Shown here: in pieces, positions 1 to 5,385 of the stretch
Numbering within the stretch: position 1 is the stretch's first letter
How the letters are laid out: the number at the start of each line of letters is the position of its first letter
NCBI GenBank assembly: GCA_001584585.1
Contig: LSYV01000038.1
Span: 572,827-585,731, forward strand
Length of the DNA stretch: 12,905 nucleotides
Direction: 5' to 3'
Origin: Gonium pectorale
Lineage: Eukaryota > Chlorophyta > Chlorophyceae > Chlamydomonadales > Volvocaceae
The notes under the pieces: generated by a model
Database searches by the model: none
Told to the model about the DNA's origin: nothing
Seen by the model: the letters and a program-made list of their open reading frames with translations, nothing else
Translations under genes and position numbers: made by a program

Positions 1-497
1 GCGGGATCGCCCCCGTTCGACTTCGCCACCAACGGCCTTCCCCGCCTCCGGGGCCACCCCCCCCCCCCATCCCACACCCTGAGCGCTCCGCCGCCTGTGC
101 CTTGAAAAGAGATCATGCCATTCGCCCTGCGCTGCCTCGACTCCCCCCCCTCCGAACATGTAGTCCTCCCCTATCAAACCCTGTTGTTGTTAAACTCCCC
201 CGACTCGCGCTGGCGCGCCCCGCACGCCCTCGTGCCTATCTGCCGGCCTGGGTGCCTCCCCACCCCCCTCCTCCTACCGCTCCTGCTCCCGCTCCGAAAT
301 CGGGTCATGCCCTTCACCCTGCCCCTCCCCCGACTCCCGCTGACGCTCCCCGCAACCCCGCACCCCGTCGTGCCTGCCTACCCGCCTGTCCCCGCCGTCC
401 CCCCTCCTAGTGAGAACGCCTCTTTACAGTTCTGGACCCCCTGTCCTTCCTGCTCCTCCTCATCCTCCTCCTCCCGCTCCCGCTCCCGCTCCCGCAG
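1..497 (+). other. Upstream intron (and possibly a little exon) of the plus-strand gene
   Basis: This stretch is C- and pyrimidine-rich and ends in a long CT tract followed by CAG at 495-497, which is a good acceptor for the exon at 498. Positions 57-68 are a run of 12 C. Two diverged copies of one segment lie at about 195-258 and 325-393, both opening with the same CCCCCGACTC-type sequence, so the intron has grown by local duplication with an offset of about 130 bp. The first 50 bases can be read as a short coding-like frame (Pro-Phe-Asp-Phe-Ala-Thr-Asn), but no convincing donor follows it, so no exon is called there. Confidence 0.4.
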
Positions 498-598
498 TTC
501 CGCGCCTACGCCACCTCCACCTACAAGACGGAGAAGCCGCTGCCCTTCCACAAGGCGCCCAACAGCGCGGTGGGGCGCGTCATCGGCAAGCTGCACAG
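498..598 (+). CDS. Penultimate exon of the plus-strand membrane-protein gene
   Basis: A pyrimidine tract of repeated CTCCCG units runs into CAG/TTC at 498. The frame stays open for 33 codons plus 2 bases and ends AG/GTGAGG at 598. Codons are strongly C/G-ending. The 2-base phase at the end matches the single base that opens the exon at 2141. Confidence 0.65.
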
Positions 599-2330
599 GT
601 GAGGTGGGGGTCTCGTGGGGCGGGGCGGGGCGGGGCGGGGCGGGGCGGGGCGGGGCGGGGCGGGGCGGGGCGGGGCGGGGCGGGGCGGGGCGGGGCGGGG
701 CGGGGCGGGGCGGGGCAGGTGGAGGGGCGGGGCAGGTGGAGGGGCGGGGGCGAGCTGGGTTGAAGAGGTTGGGGTCTTGGACTGGATGCGCGGGTGCTCG
801 GCCTGCACAGGTGGGTGCGTCGTCGGCACGTTGCACAGGAAGGGGCCCTCGCTGGGTTGGTCTGGGTTGGAAGAGGGGGGGCTGTTGCAGATGGGGTGCT
901 GGACCGAGGCCCACGGGATGGGACGGAATGAGCTGTATTGCGAAGGCGGGGGAGCTGCTGCGCTACGCTGGACCGCCCGCACGAGGGCATCGGGCGGCCG
1001 CCGGCGGCCGGGGAGCGGCCGAGCGGGACTTGGGCGGAGGTTGGGCGGCCTGTGACAATCGGCTGGGGCGGGCGGGGGGCGGCGAGAGGAGCGGACTGGA
1101 GGGCGGGTTGGGTGGCTGGGCCGTGGCCAGAAAGCAGTACTATGCGAATCGGGGGCGGGGGGGGGGACGCTTTGCCGAGTGACGGCTGTGGAGCGGGGGT
1201 TTCAGCCCTGACCTGAGATGCGGCTGCGCAAGGTGGGTGGAACTTGTGGGCTGGAGCCTGGGGGCTGGGGCGGGACGTTGGCAGTCTGCACGTAGGGGGC
1301 TTGCAACTGGCCGGGGCGGGGTTCGCCGTCGGGGAGGTTTGGGGCTGCGGAAGGAAGGGGGTCGGAGCTTGCATGTGTGTTTTGGCAAGGGGTGTGTGTG
1401 TGTGCATGGTAAGCGGGGCGACTGCCGGGCCGTGGCCGGCTTTCGGGGGGTGAAGGGGCGCGGGCGGCTATGGCGTTCGGGGCTTTCAGGGAGGGAGGGC
1501 CACCGGTTGCTAGGCGGCGGCAGGGCTGGCGGGGAACGCGGGGAGTGGCCTTCACCTCCCCTAGGACTAGGACCATCTGCCTGCTGCTAGGAAGGGAGGC
1601 AGTCGGGCGCGCGGGGGGAAGGTGCGTGAGACTCGGCGGGGGGGGGGAGCGGGCTGCATCGCGGGACGGGTGCGTCACCCGGTAGTCCCGGCAGCTCGGG
1701 GCCGAGGGATGGGGCATGTGCCCTGACGTGGAGGAGGGGTCGCATGCAGGAGGTTCTCGGATCTGGTAGGGGCTGAGGCGGCAAATCCACTCGCTGTCAC
1801 TGCAGCCGCCGCCGAAGCTGCCCTAGACACCGTGGCGGAATGGGAAACTACACCTGATCCGGAACGCGAGGGGCCAACGCGGCGGGACTGCATCGCCGGC
1901 TGCGACGCTGGGAGCATGTCGCCACTCAGTCTTCAATGGATCGGCACTGCGACCGCCTTTTAACCACACGAACACCACTGCCACCCACACCATCTCCTCC
2001 CACCCGCAGCCTGCCGTACCTGGGGCGCCCGCGCCTTCCCGCCCTGCCCCCCCTGCCGCTCAATCATCCCCCCCTTTCCCCTCTGAGCGCCATCCCCCCC
2101 CTTGCCAACCCCCACTCCGCCCCCGCCCCCCCCATCGCAGCCTGCCGCACCTGGGCGTCCGCGCCTACCGCGCGCTGCGCCAGCGCCACGGTCTGTCCGA
2201 CACGGCCATCGTGCTGGGCTTCCTGGCGGTGCCGGTGCTGGTTGGCGCCGTACTCATATGCGCGCTGGACGCCGTGTACGTGCGGCGGGCGCGACATGAG
2301 ATGGGCGACGAGCACGAACACCAGGAGTAG
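498..2330 (+). CDS. 3' part of a gene for a single-pass membrane protein (start outside window)
   Basis: Two exons, 498-598 and 2141-2330, join in phase (AG + C makes a Ser codon) and give the last 96 residues of a protein. The family is not recognised. Residues 1-55 of this piece are basic and polar (a KTEKPLPFHKAP segment, then an Arg-rich stretch). Residues about 56-76 form one hydrophobic helix (AIVLGFLAVPVLVGAVLICAL region). A short tail follows with VRRAR next to the membrane and an acidic and His-rich end (GDEHEHQE) before TAG at 2328-2330. By the positive-inside rule the tail should be cytosolic, making this the end of a type I-like membrane protein. Codons prefer C or G at the third base. 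Acceptors are CCCGCAG at 497 and ATCGCAG at 2140; the donor is AG/GTGAGG. No TGTAA polyadenylation signal was found close behind the stop. The 96-residue splice is inferred, and an extra exon inside the intron cannot be excluded. Confidence 0.6.
617..716 (+). repeat. (GGGGC)20 pentanucleotide array
   Basis: Twenty uninterrupted GGGGC units start 18 bases inside the intron that follows the exon at 498-598. Runs of four G separated by single C should fold readily into G-quadruplexes on the coding strand and in the pre-mRNA, and could favour R-loops. The long Pro/Ala/Arg and Gly/Arg open frames crossing this region, on both strands, are by-products of the array. Confidence 0.97.
711..744 (+). 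repeat. Two 17-bp tandem units after the GGGGC array
   Basis: The unit CGGGGCAGGTGGAGGGG occurs at 711-727 and again at 728-744, directly continuing the pentanucleotide array. It contains GCAG/GTGGAG, which resembles splice-site sequence. Confidence 0.85.
815..840 (+). repeat. Diverged copy of the exon end 575-600
   Basis: Positions 815-840 match 575-600 at 21 of 26 bases, covering the last nine codons of the upstream exon and its donor junction. The copy ends GCACAGGA instead of GCACAGGT, so the donor GT is lost. The offset is 240 bp. The match could be chance in such GC-rich DNA. Confidence 0.4.
841..1749 (+). other. G-rich intron body, no feature resolved
   Basis: The plus strand is very G-rich, which produces many overlapping open frames on both strands with Pro/Ala/Arg/Ser-rich translations. 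None has a coherent codon pattern or recognisable domain. A short GT microsatellite lies near 1390-1404. Nothing else is resolved. Confidence 0.5.
1750..1963 (+). CDS. Candidate alternative terminal exon (or coding relic) inside the intron
   Basis: After TGCAG at 1745-1749, one base plus an open frame of 70 codons runs to TAA at 1961-1963. Most codons start with a purine, and the translation is Ala/Glu/Asp-rich with an EWETTPDPEREG segment, unlike the Pro/Arg-rich shadow frames around it. The one leading base fits the 2-base phase of the exon ending at 598, so splicing there would give Arg and then this frame. That would replace the membrane helix encoded at 2141-2330 with a soluble tail. The acceptor lacks a clear pyrimidine tract, no TGTAA follows, and no good donor leads from here to 2141. 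A degraded mobile-element coding piece is an equally good explanation. Confidence 0.25.
2001..2040 (+). repeat. Decoy copy of the last-exon acceptor and exon start
   Basis: CGCAG/CCTGCCG at 2005-2016 and the following bases repeat the true acceptor and exon start at 2136-2169, with about 26 of 29 exon bases matching and one extra G. The offset is 131 bp. The extra G puts the copy out of frame: splicing to 2010 would shift the frame and remove the membrane helix and acidic tail. Confidence 0.75.
2141..2330 (+). CDS. Last exon of the plus-strand membrane-protein gene
   Basis: The exon opens after CCCATCGCAG, preceded by a C-rich tract, and runs 190 bases to TAG. It encodes an Arg-rich segment, one 20-residue hydrophobic helix and a tail ending GDEHEHQE. 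Hydrophobic and basic segments are ordered as in a real membrane anchor, and codons end mainly in C or G. Confidence 0.65.
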
Positions 2331-2489
2331 TACCGGTAGGAGTGTTGAGAGTGCGGCCGTAGTAACCAGCACGGGGACGTACGGCGCGTACCCGAGACGT
2401 ACGGCGCGTACCGGAGACGTACGGGGACGCACGACATGAGGAAGGCGACGAGCACGAGCACCGGGAGTAGTACCGGTAGGAGTGTTGAA
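2291..2489 (+). repeat. Direct repeat of the gene's 3' end (2291-2349 and 2431-2489)
   Basis: Two 59-base copies lie exactly 140 bp apart and differ at only a handful of positions. The first spans the last codons, the stop TAG and the start of the 3' untranslated region. The second keeps an equivalent frame (RHE-GDEHEH-E-stop) although it lies beyond the stop of the gene. The 140-bp spacer holds a 20-bp tandem repeat. Confidence 0.9.
2376..2430 (+). repeat. 20-bp tandem repeat, about 2.7 copies
   Basis: The unit GACGTACGGCGCGTACCSGA occurs at 2376-2395 and 2396-2415, with a partial third copy at 2416-2430. It is rich in the self-complementary GTAC and GCGC tetramers and lies between the two copies of the 3'-end repeat. 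Confidence 0.88.
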
Positions 2490-3208
2490 GAGGAGAAGCG
2501 GTGAAGAGGAAGAGGGTACCGCGGTAGCACGCCGGGCACTGCGGGGTACTGGCGCGTACGGACGCGTGTACGGCAGGGGGAGGGCCGCTGCGCGGCGCGG
2601 CGCTGCGCGGCGTGTGCGGCGTGTGCGTGGGAGGTACCCGCCGCGGGAGGCTGGCACGGGCTGGAGCCCGCGGGGGCCGCTGTGGGGATACGGGTGCGGC
2701 CGCCAGGGGGTGGGTGGGTGGGTGGGTGGGCACCCAGGCGCGAGGGCCGGGAGCGGGCATGGGCTCTCCTCGGGGTTTGGCGGCCGCGGCGTCGCCACGG
2801 GTCCACCGGCGGGTCCGCCGGGCTTTGGCCCGACCGACAGGTCGGCCTTTGCGGCCGTCGGCTGTGGGGGGCGGAGATGGCGGGCGCGCCATGGGGCGAG
2901 TGGGTGGGGCGCGCCACGGCAGGCTCCTTAGTGCGTCGTCGAAAGGTGGGAGAGCGGACATGGGGGGTTACGTACTGGTACGGATTGTGCAGCAGAGGCG
3001 AGGCTGGCGTGTACGCGTGCGCGGGATGCACCGTGCGGTGCGGAGCGGACGCATGCGGCAGCCACATATGTACGGGTGTGCATGCCTGGGTGCGATGCAG
3101 CCGTACAGTGGTGCCGTACACCGGGAGGAACGGACGCCGCCCTAACGGTAACTGATTGGGCGGCTGGGGCCGAGCGAGCGAAGCAGGCCCCGCACCTCAG
3201 CGTCCTCG
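2490..3208. other. 3' untranslated and intergenic DNA, no gene resolved
   Basis: This is very GC-rich, with long open frames in most frames on both strands (the longest is about 318 codons on the minus strand and starts within the plus-strand gene). All are Arg/Ala/Gly/Pro-rich without coherent codon bias. A small imperfect hairpin (GACC-GACA-GGTC core) lies at about 2827-2847. No TGTAA polyadenylation motif was seen on the plus strand here. Confidence 0.5.
2706..2730 (+). repeat. (GGGT)n tract, strong G-quadruplex motif
   Basis: A run of G5 followed by TGGG five times gives six G-runs with single-T loops, the loop length known to make the most stable parallel G-quadruplexes. It lies about 375 bp behind the stop codon of the upstream gene, so it could affect transcript 3'-end formation; that role is inference. 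Confidence 0.9.
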
Positions 3209-3210
3209 GG

Positions 3211-3279
3211 GCGCCAGGCTGCTAAGGGGCGCCAGGCTGCTAATGGGCGCCAGGCTGCTAATGGGCGCCAGGCCGCGGC
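3211..3279 (+). repeat. 18-bp tandem repeat, four copies
   Basis: The unit GCGCCAGGCTGCTAATGG, with minor variation, starts at 3211, 3229, 3247 and 3265; the last copy is cut short. Because 18 is a multiple of 3, every open frame across it shows a six-residue peptide repeat (for example LAAWRP on the minus strand). No frame here has other support as a gene. Confidence 0.95.
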
Positions 3280-3294
3280 GAGCGCGTCGATGCA

Positions 3295-3501
3295 ATGGTG
3301 GTGCGTTTGGCCGATGGCAGTGGGGTGGTTCGAACGGCCTCCACGGCACGGCTTCCATCCCGCTTCCCGCATCGATTGTGGGAGAGCGAGCGATGCCTGC
3401 GGCTGCTGCAGTTCGTGCGGCGCCAGAGCGGTGGTGCGGTCGGGACGCCGGGGTGGATGTACGGGAATGCTGTGCGACGAGTCGTGGGCGGCGTTGGGTG
3501 A
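3295..3501 (+). pseudogene. Possible retroelement protease scrap (RLADGS motif)
   Basis: An ATG-started frame of 68 codons begins MVVRLADGSGVVRTASTA. The LADGS-x-V pattern followed by a short beta-like stretch resembles the segment downstream of the active site in Ty3/gypsy-type aspartic proteases. A neighbouring frame picks up a similar-looking GTASIPLPASIVG segment, as if a frameshift had occurred. No catalytic DTG/DSG, reverse transcriptase or terminal repeat was found around it. This is a weak resemblance from one motif and could be chance. Confidence 0.13.
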
Positions 3502-4197
3502 GGCGGGCACGGTGGGTACACGGTGCGCGCATGCCGGCGGGTCCCACGCATGCGGGGTCGGGCCACCTGCCGCTTGCCGGGCTTGTCGGGGTTAGGCCTT
3601 GGCGCCGGTGTTGCGGCGTCGCCGCAGGGGGCAGCAGCGCCGCTTGGTGGTGAGGCGTTTTCCTGCCCCTTGCTTCCGCCTGCGCACAGGCCAGCTCCGT
3701 ATGTGCCGTAGTGATGCCCAACGTGGTGGCCGTTGCGTGCACCCATCCCGCAGCGTGTCACTACGTGTGGAACGTCGGAAACTACGTTAGGTGCTGCATA
3801 GTCGCATGAAACGAGCTTCGGGGTCCCCCCTCTCAGGTGGATATCAGTGTGCTACTTTCTTGCCGCCATGATGTTGCGTACGGTACGTTCAGGGCGCAGT
3901 CATCAGTGGTCACAGATGTTTTGCGACCGCGCGGGTCCGGCGTCTGGGCTGGCTGTATGTCAGTGACAAATCAAACCAACGGTGTGTTGCCTTTGTACAT
4001 AAGGCAGTCAAACCTTGGTTGGAAGCGGACAGGGGCAAGTCTGTGCGGTCGCAGGCTGCACATTGGGGTCGTTGGTCCTAACCGCCGTCGTGACCATGAT
4101 ACACTACGTCAACCGCCCCCCGAGTTGCACTCACCTCTGCCTGCAGCCAGCGGTTACCAGGCTCGCATGCGCCCAGCCCACCCACCCTGCGGAGCGC
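3502..4197. other. Intergenic DNA, GC content falling from about 3800
   Basis: From about 3800 the sequence becomes visibly less GC-rich than the flanks (for example 3960-4020). Long open frames exist (such as 168 codons from 3837 on plus) but they have random-looking composition and no codon bias. No repeat, RNA gene or mobile element is resolved. The fall in GC just before the TATA-like motif at 4199 would suit an upstream region of a gene. Confidence 0.4.
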
Positions 4198-4198
4198 C

Positions 4199-4205
4199 TA
4201 TATAT
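4199..4205 (+). promoter_or_regulatory. TATA-like motif upstream of the small gene
   Basis: TATATAT, the clearest TATA-type element noticed in this part of the window, lies 93 bp before the proposed ATG at 4298. That spacing suits a core promoter with a short 5' untranslated region. Function is inferred. Confidence 0.25.
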
Positions 4206-4297
4206 CGACAGTGCGCAGACCCGTATGTGTTGTGGAGCCAGCCACCGTCCTTGCAAGCAGCGGTGGCTGACGTACGTGTACGGCAGACAGGCCACAT

Positions 4298-4863
4298 ATG
4301 CACGTGGACATGGACAGAATGGAAATGCTTCCCTGCCTCTTGATTGGCAATCGAGCGCCGACGGACCGGTGGAACGAGGGTGGCCGTGCGTTACAGCCAT
4401 GTGACGCTGGGGTGCGGAGGCAGCGATCCGAGCGCGTATGGTAAATGAGCGCGGTTTCTTAGAGTGTGGCTCTGTCAGGAGTGATGAGCCGACGTACTGG
4501 GCGAGCTGGGCGAGCGGACGGACGTCTCGCTGGAAACGGGGAACGACGGCGGGCCGTACAAGAAGATGCATAAGCCTGACGAGGCGTTCCGGTCCAACCA
4601 TTCGCAACCTTACAAGCCAACCACGGCAACACGGCACGTATGCTGATGCAGCCAGAAGGAGCGGTTTGTTGCGCCCTGGTTTCATGTTTGTTCTGTACGA
4701 CCGGTATACGGCAACGTACGAGTTTCACCACCACAGGTACGACACAGACGGACAGCCCAGTTAAACCAACCGCTTCACGCCATTGCTCAAAGCACTTTCT
4801 CATCACATCCAGAATGCGCTTTACCGGTATTCCCAGGTGCCCCCGTTCAAGGCGCCATTGTAG
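4298..4863 (+). CDS. Tentative three-exon gene for a 95-residue protein of unknown function
   Basis: Proposed exons are 4298-4385, 4489-4637 and 4813-4863, 288 bases in all, giving 95 residues plus TAG. The middle exon is the best support: its codons mostly start with a purine and end in C or G, and it encodes a mixed, charged sequence (ERTDVSLETGNDGG, then KKMHKPDEAFRSNHSQ). Introns are GTGCGT...GATGAG (phase 1) and GTATGC...ATCCAG (phase 0), and all junctions keep frame. The first donor is the same GTGCGT used repeatedly by the neighbouring minus-strand gene. The first acceptor (GAG, poor tract) is weak. The product has no signal peptide, helix bundle or known motif, and I do not recognise it. 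A register-matched open frame exists on the minus strand, but its codon pattern is weaker. It could also be a relic of a larger coding sequence. Confidence 0.3.
4391..4395 (-). promoter_or_regulatory. Candidate TGTAA polyadenylation motif (minus strand, distal)
   Basis: TGTAA is the usual polyadenylation signal in chlamydomonadalean algae. This copy lies about 975 bp beyond the stop of the DOMON-b561 gene and is less likely than the nearer one at 4610-4614. If used, the 3' untranslated region would run antisense through the small plus-strand gene. Confidence 0.12.
4610..4614 (-). promoter_or_regulatory. Candidate TGTAA polyadenylation motif for the DOMON-b561 gene
   Basis: This is the first TGTAA noticed on the minus strand beyond the proposed stop at 5368, about 755 bp downstream. 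A long 3' untranslated region is normal in these algae. It lies inside exon 2 of the tentative plus-strand gene, so the two transcripts would overlap tail to tail. Confidence 0.25.
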
Positions 4864-5064
4864 CACGCGCTGCACTTGGCCGGGGTGGGTCCAATCAACT
4901 CTTACCGCCATAGGGCCTGCCGGCACCACCGCCATCGCCACCATCGCCGCCATCGGCGGCGGCGGCGGCGCCACGCGCCGCCGCCTGTCGCCGCTATCAC
5001 ACGATGTGGCGCGTGGGCCCCATTAACTACCAAGGATGTTGGATGACGACCGCTGCTCTGTGCA

Positions 5065-5220
5065 TCAGTTGCTCGATGACGGCGCCGCAGTTGGCGTCGT
5101 CGGTGGTGACGGCGGTGACGGCGGTGGCGGCGGCGGGTGCTCCCGCTGCCGCTGTGGGCTGCTCATACCCCCGCCGCCGTCCACTTGCCGCTCTTGCAGC
5201 GGCGGCTGCAGCGTTGACGG
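5065..5220 (-). CDS. Alternative last exon of the DOMON-b561 gene (Pro-rich tail)
   Basis: CCGCAG at 5226-5221 could serve as an alternative acceptor for exon 7. The phase is correct and the frame runs 51 codons to TGA, giving a Pro/Gln/Ser-rich tail in place of the five-residue end encoded at 5385-5368. A second in-frame acceptor (CTGCAG) lies 15 bases further on. Triplet repeats (CCG/CCA/TCA) make all frames here look open, and the Ala-rich neighbouring frame has better C-ending codons, so this may simply be 3' untranslated sequence. Confidence 0.2.
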   Translation of the reverse strand, partial: PSTLQPPLQERQVDGGGGMSSPQRQREHPPPPPPSPPSPPTTPTAAPSSSN

Positions 5221-5367
5221 CTGCGGTGGCGCGGGCGCGCCGGCGGCGGCCACTTTTAAGTTGCGCAGATGCGCACACGCATCCATCCGGGGAATATGCA
5301 AGTTTAGTGGCTGGCCGGCAGTAAATCTATCTCGACATGTATGAGGGCAGGAAGGACATTCAGAGGA

Positions 5368-5385
5368 CTACCGCATGCCGGCGAG
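5368..5385 (-). CDS. DOMON-b561 exon 8 (short last exon)
   Basis: A good pyrimidine tract and GCCTGCAG precede five codons (LAGMR) and TAG, in phase with exon 7 after a 200-bp intron. The acceptor is the best in this stretch, but so short an exon cannot be proved by eye; a Pro-rich alternative lies at 5220-5065. Confidence 0.5.
   Translation of the reverse strand, partial: LAGMR

Noticed and set aside
115..1407. Long open frames on both strands across 115-1407 (up to 355 codons)
   Set aside because: They are created by C-rich intron DNA and the GGGGC array, translate into Gly/Arg or Pro/Ala runs, and conflict with the spliced exon at 498-598.
2165..3121. 318-codon minus-strand open frame
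   Set aside because: It lies antisense to the last exon of the plus gene, is rich in Arg, Pro and Thr with no domain, and owes its openness to high GC and to the duplicated 3' end.
4131..4974. Minus-strand frames opposite the small plus gene (184 and 171 codons)
   Set aside because: They share codon register with the plus exons and look partly natural, but their third-base and purine-start patterns are weaker. Kept only as the alternative to the tentative plus gene.
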